A DNA stretch of 64,000 nt from Bacteroidota bacterium (GCA_016721305.1 JADKIH010000004.1:290116-354115), one strand, 5' to 3'. Counted from the first letter of the stretch, positions 12,384 through 21,280 are shown. Notes: a model not told the origin generated them from the sequence alone. Numbers and translations are program-made.

Positions 12384-13295
12384 ATGAAAAATATCCTACT
12401 AGGCATCGCAATTTTATTTTCTATTTCTGTAAAATCTCAAACTTCGGTTTATCATCCTTTTCCGGATTCTAATGCCGTTTGGAATATCAATGAAGGTGCT
12501 TCTTGCATTTGGTCTCCATTTGCAAGTATCTCTTACTCGATTGTGATAAGTGGTGATACTACAATTAATTCTGTTGTTTACCACAAGCTGAATATTCCAT
12601 ATGTTGATACTACACAAGCTTTCTGTCTGATTGATACACCACGATATCTGGGCTCGGTTCGACAGGATACATCGTTGAGAATGGTATACATCGTTCCGCC
12701 ATTTGATTCGGTGGAACAAATTTTGTATGATTTTAATTTGAATGTCGGTGATACAGTTCAAGGATATCTTGAAAGGAATAATGGCACGCAAAAGGATGTA
12801 GTTATTTCAAAAGATTCCGTTTTAGTCGGTGGGCAATATTGTAATCGTTGGTTCATTCTTCCGGGGTATTCAGTATATTTAATCGAAGGAATCGGCTCTA
12901 CGTTTGGACTGACAGAGGCTCTCCCGGGTAATGTTATTGATGGAATCGGCTTTGATCTGATGTGCTTCCAACAAAATGGTGCTCCTCTTTATCCTTATGG
13001 AATTCCGTTTTGTAATCTGATTGATGGAACAGATCAGTTAAACTTTGAGCAAAATTATATTTCTGTTTTTCCAAACCCTATGTCCAATGTGTGCCAGGTG
13101 AACCTCCCTGATTTCTTTTCTCCTTACCAAAATTCCCTTCAAGTTTTTAATATTCTGGGTGAAATGGTATTGAATAAGCAAACGGTGGGTAGCCGTTTTA
13201 GCCTGGATACACGAGAACTTTCCACCGGCATCTTCATCGTTGTTGTGAAAAGCGGATCAAAAGAAATCGGACGCCAGAAATTAGTTGTTGAGTAA
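12384..13295 (+). CDS. Secreted protein of unknown function with T9SS sorting domain
   Basis: The 303-residue product starts at 12384 with a clear signal peptide (MKNILLGIAILFSISVKSQ); an upstream in-frame ATG at 12354 would place it behind ten extra residues and is less likely. The middle (about residues 25-215) has no family I recognise. The last 75 residues form a type A T9SS sorting domain: FPNPMSNVCQV, then a FNILGEMV strand, LSTGIFIVVV and a final KLVVE. The protein is therefore expected to be exported across the outer membrane and cleaved. It follows ridA by about 100 bases and may have its own promoter. Confidence 0.78.
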   Translation: MKNILLGIAILFSISVKSQTSVYHPFPDSNAVWNINEGASCIWSPFASISYSIVISGDTTINSVVYHKLNIPYVDTTQAFCLIDTPRYLGSVRQDTSLRMVYIVPPFDSVEQILYDFNLNVGDTVQGYLERNNGTQKDVVISKDSVLVGGQYCNRWFILPGYSVYLIEGIGSTFGLTEALPGNVIDGIGFDLMCFQQNGAPLYPYGIPFCNLIDGTDQLNFEQNYISVFPNPMSNVCQVNLPDFFSPYQNSLQVFNILGEMVLNKQTVGSRFSLDTRELSTGIFIVVVKSGSKEIGRQKLVVE

Positions 13296-13394
13296 CTTGA
13301 TTTTTAACTAATCGTCATCTTGATTTTTGTTTTAGGTTTAGTGATTGCAAAACGAAGCTGTCATTCCTGACCTCGTTTTCCGTATTATTGCACT

Positions 13395-13964
13395 GTGAAA
13401 ATCCTTCTGGTCGATAACTTCGATTCCTTTACTTACAATCTCTACCATCAGCTCAACCGCTTTGAAGAAGAAGTGGAAGTTGTGCGTAACGATGAAATCG
13501 ATTTTGACGATGCCCGGAGATTCGACCGAATCGTTTTATCGCCCGGAGCGGGACTCCCGCGCGAAGCAGGTAGAATGATGGACTTGATTGATCGTTTTAA
13601 AAACGAAAAGAAAATCCTTGGCGTTTGTCTCGGTCTTCAGGCAATTGCCGAAGCGGAAGGGGCGAAGCTCATTAATCTCAAAAATGTACTTCACGGCGTT
13701 GCAGTTCCGACTCAGGTTCAGGACACAAACGAACCGCTTTTTACCGGACTTCCTCGCTCGTTCAAAACGGGGCGCTATCATTCATGGTGTGTAGATCCTG
13801 AGGGTCTTCCTGCTACTTTTCGCATCACTGCTAACGACGATTTTGGCGGAATTATGGCCTTAACACATGAAAATCAGCTCTTAAGAGGCGTTCAGTTTCA
13901 TCCCGAATCGATTCTTACAGAATATGGTAATGAGCTGATATATAATTGGTTGTATAGGTGCTGA
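13395..13964 (+). CDS. pabA: Glutamine amidotransferase subunit of anthranilate or 4-amino-4-deoxychorismate synthase
   Basis: The 189-residue class I amidotransferase supplies ammonia from glutamine to chorismate-using synthases. The N-terminus ILLVDNFDSFTYNL is the TrpG/PabA signature. The triad is visible as Cys78 in GVCLGLQAIAE and His169 and Glu171 in QFHPESILTEYG. The start codon is GTG at 13395, directly before KILLVDNFDS. No trpE or pabB is adjacent, so tryptophan and folate roles cannot be separated; the isolated location makes PabA, or a shared subunit, a little more likely. Confidence 0.85.
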   Translation: MKILLVDNFDSFTYNLYHQLNRFEEEVEVVRNDEIDFDDARRFDRIVLSPGAGLPREAGRMMDLIDRFKNEKKILGVCLGLQAIAEAEGAKLINLKNVLHGVAVPTQVQDTNEPLFTGLPRSFKTGRYHSWCVDPEGLPATFRITANDDFGGIMALTHENQLLRGVQFHPESILTEYGNELIYNWLYRC

Positions 13965-14006
13965 AATCATAACTTTCAGCTGACTTTCAGCGTATTGATG
14001 CAGTAT

Positions 14007-14040
14007 AGAATTCATAATTCCGAATTCTAAATTCTAAATC
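14007..14040. repeat. NNAATTC heptamer array
   Basis: Five consecutive 7-nt units (AGAATTC, ATAATTC, CGAATTC, TAAATTC, TAAATCC) end six bases before the aspartate kinase ATG. Confidence 0.65.
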
Positions 14041-14045
14041 CAACC

Positions 14046-15176
14046 ATGATAGTTATCAAATTTGGCGGTACTTCAGTCGCCACTGCGCAACGTATTGAAG
14101 GCCTTGCAGACATCGTAAATGATCTGCGTAAAAAACACAAAAAATTAGCTGTAGTCGTTTCTGCTTTTGGCGGAGTAACCGATGAACTGATCAAGATGAG
14201 CCGCCTGGCTGCAAAACAGGATGGCGATTATATCACCGTCTTCAACGGCATTCGCGAACGTCACCAAATTGCCGTAAAGGAGTTAGGACTCAATCGCGAT
14301 AAAGCACTGCACGATTTCTTAGAAGAAACTTTTGCAGAATTGCATGATATCCTCCATGGGGTGTATCTAGTTCGTGAACTTTCTCCTCGTACGCTCGATT
14401 TCCTCAGCGGTCATGGTGAAGTTTTATCAGCGAAAATCATCGCTCACTATTTTAAGTCACGAAAAATGCCGGCTGCGTTTTTAGATGCACGTACGGTTAT
14501 TCGTACTGATGAAAGCTTTGGTTCGGCACGCGTAGATTTCTCGGTTACGAACCGAACAATTCGTGAGCATTTCAAAAAATCGAAATCTATCGAAGTCATC
14601 ACAGGTTTCGTCGCTTCCACATTCAAAAACGAAATGACTACTCTCGGTAGAGGTGGTTCTGATTATACCGCTGCCATCTTCGGCGCTGCTCTCGACGCAA
14701 AAGAGATACAAATTTGGACTGACGTTGATGGCGTAATGACGGCCGATCCGCGTAAGGTGAAAAAGGCGTTCTCCATTCGTACGATGACGTACACCGAGGC
14801 GATGGAAATGTCGCACTTTGGCGCAAAAGTTATTCACCCGCCTACAATTCAGCCGGCATTGGATAAGAAAATTCCGTTGCTGATTAAAAATACTTTTAAG
14901 CCTGAACATCCGGGCACTTTTATCTCGACAAAAACTTCCGATCCGGCTTTCCTCATCAAAGGGATTTCGTCGATCGATAATATTTCTCTTCTCACATTGC
15001 AGGGTAGCGGAATGGTAGGAGTAGCAGGTATTTCAGCACGTCTCTTCAATTCGCTTTCTCATGCGAAAGTGAATGTGATCCTCATTACGCAAGGTTCTTC
15101 AGAGCACACGATCAGCTTTGCAGTTAAACCGGAAGATGGTGCCCGTGCACAACAAGCGATCGAAGATGAATTCTAG
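14046..15176 (+). CDS. thrA: Aspartate kinase (N-terminal half of a broken ThrA)
   Basis: The 376-residue protein phosphorylates aspartate, the first step toward threonine, methionine and lysine. KFGGTSVA (residues 5-12), TLGRGGSDYTAA and WTDVDGVMTADPR mark the amino-acid-kinase domain. One ACT regulatory subdomain follows, with GISARLFNSLS and LITQGSSEHTISFAV. It stops just after this ACT unit. In bifunctional ThrA a second ACT unit and a linker to homoserine dehydrogenase would follow; here the frame ends while the linker continues in another frame at 15170. I read this as a ThrA fusion that has lost about 65 residues. It heads the threonine cluster. Confidence 0.88.
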   Translation: MIVIKFGGTSVATAQRIEGLADIVNDLRKKHKKLAVVVSAFGGVTDELIKMSRLAAKQDGDYITVFNGIRERHQIAVKELGLNRDKALHDFLEETFAELHDILHGVYLVRELSPRTLDFLSGHGEVLSAKIIAHYFKSRKMPAAFLDARTVIRTDESFGSARVDFSVTNRTIREHFKKSKSIEVITGFVASTFKNEMTTLGRGGSDYTAAIFGAALDAKEIQIWTDVDGVMTADPRKVKKAFSIRTMTYTEAMEMSHFGAKVIHPPTIQPALDKKIPLLIKNTFKPEHPGTFISTKTSDPAFLIKGISSIDNISLLTLQGSGMVGVAGISARLFNSLSHAKVNVILITQGSSEHTISFAVKPEDGARAQQAIEDEF

Positions 15177-15214
15177 TTATCCATCGCCACGATCTCGACA
15201 AGGCACTGAATTCA

Positions 15215-16312
15215 TTGCACCAGTCGTTCTTCCTCTCCGATGTGAAAACACTTTCTGTTTTCCTCATGGGAACAGGATTGATCGGAAAAACATTGCTCAA
15301 ACAAATTGCCAAGCATAAAGATTATTTACGCCAGAGTCGTTCACTCGAAATCGTTGTTGCCGGAATTTCAAATTCCCGTAAAATGATTTTCGATGACAAT
15401 GGAATTTCTCTATCTCGTTATTCTGATCTTTTGGAAAAAGGGGAGAAGGCCGAGCTTTCTGCTTTCACTGATGAAATGATCAAGATGAATTTGCCTCAAA
15501 GTATTTTCGTCGATTGTACATCGAGCGAGGATGTGGTAAAATTCTATGCTAAAATTATGGAGAACAGTATCTCCATTGTCACACCAAATAAAATCGCTAA
15601 CAGCGATAGCTATAAAAACTATTTGCATCTCCGTGAAACTGCTCGCAAACGTAATGTTCGTTTCCTCTACGAAACGAATGTCGGCGCCGGCTTGCCGGTG
15701 ATCAATACACTCACCGATCTTCTCACCAGCGGTGATGAAGTTCGTCGTATCGAAGCCGTATTAAGCGGCACGCTTTCATTTATCTTCAACAATTTTAACG
15801 AAGGTTCACAATTCAGCGCCATCGTGAAACAGGCTCAGGAAAAGGGTTACACCGAACCGGATCCTCGTGTTGACTTAAGCGGGAAAGATGTTGCTCGTAA
15901 GCTTCTCATTCTCGCTCGTGAAACCGGATTAAAGATCGAATTCAAGGATATCAAGATAGATCAAATTCTTCCGCCGGCTTGTATGAAGGCGAAAAATGTT
16001 CCTGCGTTCTTCACTGAATTGCAAAAGAACAATCATATCTTCGAACAACGTCGCGCCAATGCAGCGAAAAAGGGAAAAGTTCTTCGCTTCATCGCCATCC
16101 TGGAAAAAGGAAAAGCATCGATTGCTCTGAAAGAAGTCGATCAATCGCATCCATTCTACAATCTCAGCGGAAGTGATAATATTATTTCCTTCACCACCGA
16201 ACGCTACTCTGATCGCCCGTTAGTCGTAAAAGGCCCCGGCGCCGGTGCAGAAGTAACAGCTGCAGGTGTGTTTGCGGAGATTATCAGTATTGGAAAGTAT
16301 TTTGAGTCTTAA
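15215..16312 (+). CDS. thrA: Homoserine dehydrogenase (C-terminal half of a broken ThrA)
   Basis: The 365-residue product reduces aspartate semialdehyde to homoserine. The Rossmann motif is FLMGTGLIGKTLL, followed by VDCTSSEDVVKFY, TPNKIANS, ETNVGAGLPVINTL and the GTLSFIFN and GYTEPDPRVDLSGKDVARK signatures. The frame is open from 15170 and reads IHRHDLDKALNSLHQSFFLSD before the catalytic domain. That stretch is the linker of fused ThrA, so this was joined to the kinase upstream. As it stands the only starts are TTG at 15215 or GTG at 15242. The stop codon overlaps the first unit of a heptamer array. Confidence 0.87.
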   Translation: MHQSFFLSDVKTLSVFLMGTGLIGKTLLKQIAKHKDYLRQSRSLEIVVAGISNSRKMIFDDNGISLSRYSDLLEKGEKAELSAFTDEMIKMNLPQSIFVDCTSSEDVVKFYAKIMENSISIVTPNKIANSDSYKNYLHLRETARKRNVRFLYETNVGAGLPVINTLTDLLTSGDEVRRIEAVLSGTLSFIFNNFNEGSQFSAIVKQAQEKGYTEPDPRVDLSGKDVARKLLILARETGLKIEFKDIKIDQILPPACMKAKNVPAFFTELQKNNHIFEQRRANAAKKGKVLRFIAILEKGKASIALKEVDQSHPFYNLSGSDNIISFTTERYSDRPLVVKGPGAGAEVTAAGVFAEIISIGKYFES

Positions 16313-16534
16313 GTAGTAAGTAGTAAGTTGTAAGTTGTATGTAGTAAGTTGTAAGTTGTAAGTTGTAAGTAGTAAGTTGACGATTCGTAGGGCCTGTATA
16401 GCCAAATCGTTACCCACGTTATCGCAACCCGCAACTCGCAACCCGTAACCCGTAACCCGTAACCCGCAACTCGCAATTCGCAACTCGCAACTCGCAACCC
16501 GCAACCCGTAACCCGCAACCCGTAACTCGCAACA
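16311..16534. repeat. Composite heptamer element filling the homoserine dehydrogenase-thrB gap
   Basis: The whole 224-nt gap equals 32 heptamers. Ten units of AAGTWGT (16311-16380) are followed by a 42-nt non-repetitive core (16381-16422), then 16 units of CGYAACY (16423-16534) that end at the thrB ATG. An inverted relative lies at 28441-28706; the two cores align without gaps and match at 31 of 42 positions. No protein is encoded; open frames here are translated repeats. Confidence 0.88.
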
Positions 16535-17437
16535 ATGAAAGAAAACCTAACCGCCTTCGCTCCCGCAACCGTCGCCAATCTGGCGTGTGGATTTGATGTG
16601 ATGGGACTGGCAATTGATAATCCCGGTGATGAAGTCACCGTATCGTTTAATAAGTCTCGCGAAATTGTTGTTCGTAGTATTACCGGCGATGGTGGAAAAT
16701 TGTCGAAGGACCCGATGAAGAATACTGCTTCGGTGGCTATTCAGGCGCTTTGCGATGATTTACATATCGATCAGGGTTTTGATGTTTCTATAAAGAAGAA
16801 AATGCCATTGGGCAGTGGACTTGGATCAAGTGCAGCCAGTGCCGTAGCCGGCGTTTTTGCTGCCAACGAATTACTCGGTCGTCCATTTTCACGACAGGAA
16901 CTCGTTCCTTTTGCGATGATGGGCGAGAAGATGGCTTGCGGTGCGGCTCATGCCGATAACGTGGGACCGTCTATGATGGGAGGAATTGTTTTAATTCGTT
17001 CGTACGCTCCTCTCGATATTATTTCTCTTCCGGTTCCAAAGAAACTATGCATGGTTGTCGTTCATCCGCATGTCGAGGTATTGACTCGCGATGCACGTGC
17101 TGTGATTCCACAGAAGATTGCCCTCGAAGAAGGGATTGCACAATGGGCGAATACTGCTGCATTGACAGCAGGATTATTCCAGTCGAATTTCGATTTGATC
17201 GCTCGCTCGGTCGAAGATCATATCGCTGAACCAAATCGTGCATCCCTTATTCCTTGTTTCTATGAGGTAAAAACTGCCGCACTTTATGAAGGTGCTCTTG
17301 CCTGTAGTATCAGCGGTTCCGGTCCTTCTATTTTCGCTATGTGCGAAGGAATGGCTTCGGCTAAAGTTGTCGCAGCAGCAATGAAAAGCAATTTACTAAA
17401 GCAAAAATTAAAAGCGATGTCTATATTTCCTCTGTGA
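16535..17437 (+). CDS. thrB: Homoserine kinase
   Basis: The 300-residue GHMP-family kinase makes O-phosphohomoserine from homoserine and ATP, supplying threonine synthase. The ATP-loop motif PLGSGLGSSAASA lies near residues 90-102, the N-terminus has FAPATVANLACGFDVMG, and the C-terminal GHMP motif SISGSGPSIFAM is present. The ATG directly abuts the heptamer array, so the ribosome entry region is made of repeat units. It lies between homoserine dehydrogenase and thrC in pathway order. Length and frame are normal. Confidence 0.94.
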   Translation: MKENLTAFAPATVANLACGFDVMGLAIDNPGDEVTVSFNKSREIVVRSITGDGGKLSKDPMKNTASVAIQALCDDLHIDQGFDVSIKKKMPLGSGLGSSAASAVAGVFAANELLGRPFSRQELVPFAMMGEKMACGAAHADNVGPSMMGGIVLIRSYAPLDIISLPVPKKLCMVVVHPHVEVLTRDARAVIPQKIALEEGIAQWANTAALTAGLFQSNFDLIARSVEDHIAEPNRASLIPCFYEVKTAALYEGALACSISGSGPSIFAMCEGMASAKVVAAAMKSNLLKQKLKAMSIFPL

Positions 17438-17481
17438 ATACAAAGGGTGTAATGATCGTTAAAAAATAAAAACCTCTCAAC

Positions 17482-18789
17482 GTGTATTTTTACTCGACCA
17501 AAGATAAATCATCGCGCTATTCGCTGGAGCAGGCTGTACTTATGTCATTGCCTCCGGATAATGGTCTCTTTATGCCTGAATCAATTCCTGCTTTGTCAAA
17601 GGAATTTCTAGCTGATTTAAAGAATCAAACACCGTTTTCGATTGGATATGAAGTCAGCAAAGCTTTGTTGGGCGATGATATCCCGCATGATGTTCTAAAG
17701 AAAATTTGTTCGGAAGCTTTTAACTTTCCCGTTCCCGTTGTTTCGCTAAGTAACAATACGTATGTAGCTGAACTTTTTCACGGACCAACGCTTGCATTCA
17801 AGGACTTTGGAGCTCGCTTTATGGCTCGTGTAATGGCTTATCTTAATCGCAATAATTCTACACCACTTACTATTCTGGTTGCTACTTCAGGTGATACGGG
17901 TGGAGCAGTAGCCGATGGTTTTTATGGTGTCGAAGGAATTGAAGTGTATATTTTGTACCCATCAGGCGGAGTAAGCGATTTGCAGGAAAAACAATTGACG
18001 ACTTATGGAAAAAATATTCACGCAATCGAAGTCAAAGGTACGTTCGACGATTGTCAGCGTCTGGTGAAAACAGCATTCCTGAATGCCGATTTAGCAAAGC
18101 ACTATCGTTTGTCGTCGGCAAACAGTATAAATATCGCTCGACTCATTCCGCAGACGGTTTATTACTTCGATGCAGTTCGTCAGGTAAATTCAAACGAGCC
18201 CGTTGTCTTTGTTGTACCTAGCGGAAATTTTGGAAATCTCACAGCAGGCTTGATTGCTCGTCGTATGGGATTGCCGATTCATCATTTTGTTGCCGCTACT
18301 AATATCAATGACGTTGTCCCTGAGTATTTGGAAAAAGGCGATTATTTCCCACGACCATCTTCGGCAACGATATCTAACGCTATGGATGTAGGAAATCCAA
18401 GCAACTTCGGACGTATGATGGATTTGTTTTCGAATTCATGGGCCGATATCAAGCATTCAATCAGTGGCTATGGCTTTACCGATGAAGATACGAAGGAGGT
18501 AATGGTCGATGTTTATAAGAAATCATCATACATACTCGATCCGCACGGAGCTGTTGGTATTGCCGGTTGGAGAGACTACTCCTCCGAACATCCGGGCGAG
18601 ACGGGAATCATTTTGGAGACTGCTCATCCTGCCAAATTCCTCGATGTTGTGGAGCAAACATTAGGTCGTAAGATTGAGATTCCGGAGGCTTTGGAAAAGC
18701 TTCGATCGCGCCAAAAGGTGGCCGGAATGATCGCTGCCGACTACGAAGTGCTCAAACAGTATCTGATCGACCAAAAAGCCGGAAAATAA
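17482..18789 (+). CDS. thrC: Threonine synthase
   Basis: The 435-residue PLP enzyme converts O-phosphohomoserine to threonine and phosphate. The PLP lysine is in LFHGPTLAFKDFGARFM (about residue 106), and the glycine-rich phosphate-binding motif is VATSGDTGGAVADG. The N-terminal FYSTKDKSSRYSLEQAV is typical of the ThrC group. The start is GTG at 17482, since no ATG precedes the conserved first residues. It is the last gene of the threonine cluster, 44 bases after thrB, and is followed by an intrinsic terminator. Confidence 0.95.
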   Translation: MYFYSTKDKSSRYSLEQAVLMSLPPDNGLFMPESIPALSKEFLADLKNQTPFSIGYEVSKALLGDDIPHDVLKKICSEAFNFPVPVVSLSNNTYVAELFHGPTLAFKDFGARFMARVMAYLNRNNSTPLTILVATSGDTGGAVADGFYGVEGIEVYILYPSGGVSDLQEKQLTTYGKNIHAIEVKGTFDDCQRLVKTAFLNADLAKHYRLSSANSINIARLIPQTVYYFDAVRQVNSNEPVVFVVPSGNFGNLTAGLIARRMGLPIHHFVAATNINDVVPEYLEKGDYFPRPSSATISNAMDVGNPSNFGRMMDLFSNSWADIKHSISGYGFTDEDTKEVMVDVYKKSSYILDPHGAVGIAGWRDYSSEHPGETGIILETAHPAKFLDVVEQTLGRKIEIPEALEKLRSRQKVAGMIAADYEVLKQYLIDQKAGK

Positions 18790-18821
18790 GGCTTTCCCGT
18801 CTTGAAAAATGATCTTAAATT

Positions 18822-18842
18822 GCCGGCCCTAAGCCGGCTTTT
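18822..18842 (+). terminator. Intrinsic terminator of the threonine gene cluster
   Basis: GCCGGC (18822-18827), a five-base loop and GCCGGC (18833-18838) are followed by TTTT, 32 bases after the thrC stop. Confidence 0.75.
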
Positions 18843-18903
18843 GTCGTTTTTGGCCCTTTGGTTAAGGCCTTTTCCGATAGAGTCTTTTAGCTAAAAATCT
18901 GGT

Positions 18904-19857
18904 ATGGAAAATTCGAATGGACAATCAAAGAACGGCTCTATCAAGCCTGTTGTTTGCGTGGGTGCTTCGCTGGTCGATCTGACCTTCCGATGCGATGCCG
19001 AACCTGTTTTACACACTTCCAATCCCGCTAAAATGCACCGTAGTCCGGGTGGCGTTGTCCGGAATATCGCGCATCACCTTGCGCTCCTCAAAATCCCTGT
19101 TGAGTTAGTGACTGTCTTGGGAAATGATCCTGACGGAAAATATCTCGCACAACAATGCGAGGAAGTAGGCATTTCGATGAAGGGTTGTGCATGGCTGGAT
19201 GTTCCAACCGGAACATTTGCTTCGATTGCTACGCCTTCAGGCGACTTACATATTGGCGCTGTCAGCTCCGAAACTGATGTAATGCTCAATACTGATTTTC
19301 TCACAAAGCAAGCTGCGATTATTAAAGGAGCTTCAGTAGTTGTTGCCGACTGTAATCTGTCCGTGAATGCATTAAAATGGCTCATGAAATTCTGCAATGA
19401 AAACGATGTGCCATTGATCGTTGAAACCGTTTCCGTTCCGAAAGCTTCTCGCTTACGTGATGCGCTTCCGGGAAAATTATTGCTCGTAAAACCGAATCGC
19501 GAAGAGCTCGCCGTTTTCGAAAAGGATACTCACGTTACTCCGGAAGAAAAAATTGCTCACTTACATATGCTAGGATTTAAGAATGTATGGTTGAGTCGTG
19601 GCGCCGACGGATCTTTATTCTCCGACGGAAGTTCCATCTCTCCAATTCCTGCACCGCGCGTATTTGTACGTGACGTGAACGGAGCAGGTGATGCTTTGAT
19701 GGCCGGAGGGGTTTGGGCATGGTTGCATAAGAAGAGTATGCCTGAATGCATCGCTTATGGACAAGGCGCGGCTGCATGCTTGCTCGAAGTGTACGGTGCT
19801 ATTCGCAACGACTTATCTGTTTCTTTACTGGAACAAAAAATGTTTATTAATAAATGA
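18904..19857 (+). CDS. psuK: PfkB-family kinase, probable pseudouridine kinase
   Basis: The 317-residue ribokinase-family protein has the PfkB entry motif GGVVRNIAHHLALL (about residues 48-61) and the catalytic motif DVNGAGDALMAGGVWA near 257-272, whose aspartate is the general base. Its stop overlaps the psuG start by four bases (ATGA), so the two are translationally coupled. PsuK phosphorylates pseudouridine to give the substrate of PsuG; the assignment rests mainly on this pairing, because PfkB sequence alone does not fix the substrate. The frame is intact and follows the thrC terminator by about 60 bases. Confidence 0.88.
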   Translation: MENSNGQSKNGSIKPVVCVGASLVDLTFRCDAEPVLHTSNPAKMHRSPGGVVRNIAHHLALLKIPVELVTVLGNDPDGKYLAQQCEEVGISMKGCAWLDVPTGTFASIATPSGDLHIGAVSSETDVMLNTDFLTKQAAIIKGASVVVADCNLSVNALKWLMKFCNENDVPLIVETVSVPKASRLRDALPGKLLLVKPNREELAVFEKDTHVTPEEKIAHLHMLGFKNVWLSRGADGSLFSDGSSISPIPAPRVFVRDVNGAGDALMAGGVWAWLHKKSMPECIAYGQGAAACLLEVYGAIRNDLSVSLLEQKMFINK

Positions 19858-20756
19858 CATACCCTTTACAATTTTCTGCTGAAGTAGCAGCTGCGTTAAA
19901 AGAGAATCGCCCAATTGTCGCTCTCGAATCTACCATCATCGCTCACGGAATGCCGTGGCCGAAGAATGTAGAAACGGCGAGAGAAGTTGAATCGATTGTT
20001 CGCAGTCGTGGCGCTGTTCCTGCAACGATTGCAATATTGAATGGCAATATTCACGTCGGTCTCGACGATGCGCAGATGGATTTGCTCGGCAATTCAAAAG
20101 ATGTTTGGAAGGTCAGTCTGCGTGATATGCCTTACGTTGTTTCGCAAAAATTGCATGGTGCCACAACGGTTGCTGCAACAATGCGAATTGCTTCGATGGC
20201 GGGAATCAAAGTCTTTGTAACCGGCGGTATTGGCGGTGTTCACCGTGGGGCCGAAAAAACAATGGACATCTCTGCCGATCTTACTGAGATGAGCATGACG
20301 AATGTTGCCGTCGTTTCTGCCGGAGTAAAATCCATTCTCGATATCGGACTCACGTTAGAATATCTCGAAACGCTAGGCATCCCCGTTGTCACTTTTAACA
20401 GCGACGATTTTCCAAGTTTCTATTCCCGCAAAAGCGGATTCAAAACTCCTTTGCGACTCGATACACCCAAAGCAATTGCCGACATGCTGAAAACGAAATG
20501 GGATTTAGGTCTCAACGGTTCAGTAATGATTGCCAACCCCGTTCCTGCCGACAAAGAAGTTCCTTTCGAAAAGATGGAATCCTACATCCGTGAAGCTCTC
20601 AACGCTGCCGACGAAAAAGGAATCAAAGGCAAAGAAACCACACCGTATCTTTTGAAGTATCTCGCCAATCTAACCGGCGGCGAAAGCCTGGCGGCGAATA
20701 TTTCGCTGGTGCTCAATAACGCTCGACTGGGCGCTGAGATAGCAGCTGCTCTTTGA
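19854..20756 (+). CDS. psuG: Pseudouridine-5'-phosphate glycosidase
   Basis: The 300-residue enzyme splits pseudouridine 5'-phosphate into uracil and ribose 5-phosphate, salvaging pseudouridine from RNA turnover. Family motifs seen are VALESTIIAHGMPWPKN near the N-terminus, VTGGIGGVHRGAE, the metal-binding region DISADLTEM and the catalytic-lysine segment VVSAGVKSILDIGLTLEYLETLG. It overlaps psuK by four bases. The length and frame are normal. A TTAGCTAA octamer array starts within four bases of the stop codon. Confidence 0.95.
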   Translation: MTYPLQFSAEVAAALKENRPIVALESTIIAHGMPWPKNVETAREVESIVRSRGAVPATIAILNGNIHVGLDDAQMDLLGNSKDVWKVSLRDMPYVVSQKLHGATTVAATMRIASMAGIKVFVTGGIGGVHRGAEKTMDISADLTEMSMTNVAVVSAGVKSILDIGLTLEYLETLGIPVVTFNSDDFPSFYSRKSGFKTPLRLDTPKAIADMLKTKWDLGLNGSVMIANPVPADKEVPFEKMESYIREALNAADEKGIKGKETTPYLLKYLANLTGGESLAANISLVLNNARLGAEIAAAL

Positions 20757-20759
20757 TCG

Positions 20760-20859
20760 ATTAGCTGATTTGCTAATTAGCTAATGGACAGCCCGAAAAT
20801 TGACAAGCCGTAATACTTCTTTCGTAGCCCAAATCAGCTAATCAGCTAATTAGCTAATT
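20760..20859. repeat. Two TTAGCTAA octamer arrays upstream of ssrA
   Basis: Arrays at 20760-20785 and 20832-20859 consist of imperfect, self-complementary TTAGCTAA / TCAGCTAA units. They sit between psuG and the tmRNA promoter and could fold into one another. Confidence 0.7.
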
Positions 20860-20893
20860 CTAAAAGCACACTGGACAAATCAAGAAGAAACTG

Positions 20894-20901
20894 TATCTTT
20901 G
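20894..20901 (+). promoter_or_regulatory. ssrA promoter -7 box
   Basis: TATCTTTG matches the Bacteroidota -7 consensus TAnnTTTG exactly and lies 16 bases before the predicted mature 5' end of tmRNA. The -33 region is weak (CTGG near 20871). Confidence 0.7.
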
Positions 20902-20917
20902 CCAAAGCAAACCATCA

Positions 20918-21280
20918 GGGGCTGACAGGACTTGACAGCGAGTGAAATTGATAGGTAAGCATGCCGAGCGTCGGAAGTCAGTCTCGTTAATCACGGCTTT
21001 CAACCTGCCTAAATGGCAACAATTCTTACGCGTTAGCCGCTTAATCAGAAGATTAACCTGTTGACTACTTCCTGGGGACCTGCTCACCCGTTTCCAACCC
21101 GGAAGTATCGTATGGTGAGTGCTTATCGTTAGTGTTTCTATAACGGTACTAAGATTCAGAAACTAAGAGTGTACATAGCGAGTGTTTAGCAGTGTACATT
21201 CCGACAATCAAATAACACTAAGCATGTAGAAAGCGTATTGATTGCTTGTCTGGACGTGGGTTCAAATCCCACCAGCTCCA
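20918..21280 (+). ncRNA. ssrA: Transfer-messenger RNA (tmRNA)
   Basis: The 5' end GGGGCTGACAGGACTTGACAG and the 3' end GTGGGTTCAAATCCCACCAGCTCCA are the two halves of the tRNA-like domain; GGGGCTG pairs with CAGCTCC to form the acceptor stem. The TPsiC arm is GTGGG-TTCAAAT-CCCAC. The tag frame begins at GGC 21015 and reads GNNSYALAA then TAA (21042-21044), a typical tag ending in the protease signal ALAA. tmRNA rescues stalled ribosomes and marks the unfinished protein for degradation. The 363-nt length is normal. CCA is not fully encoded (ACAC follows), so the end is probably added after transcription. Confidence 0.95.

Noticed and set aside
16311..16534. CRISPR array or coding minisatellite
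   Set aside because: Units are only 7 nt and directly adjacent, with no spacers, and the period is not a multiple of three.
16220..16638. Three minus-strand open frames with repeating RVASCELRVTGYGL-type residues
   Set aside because: They are translations of the CGYAACY heptamer array; a 7-nt unit gives a 7-residue periodic peptide in all frames. No family resemblance and no start signal.
20860..21087. Minus-strand 75-residue ORF overlapping ssrA
   Set aside because: It lies almost wholly within the tmRNA gene and has no features of a protein family.
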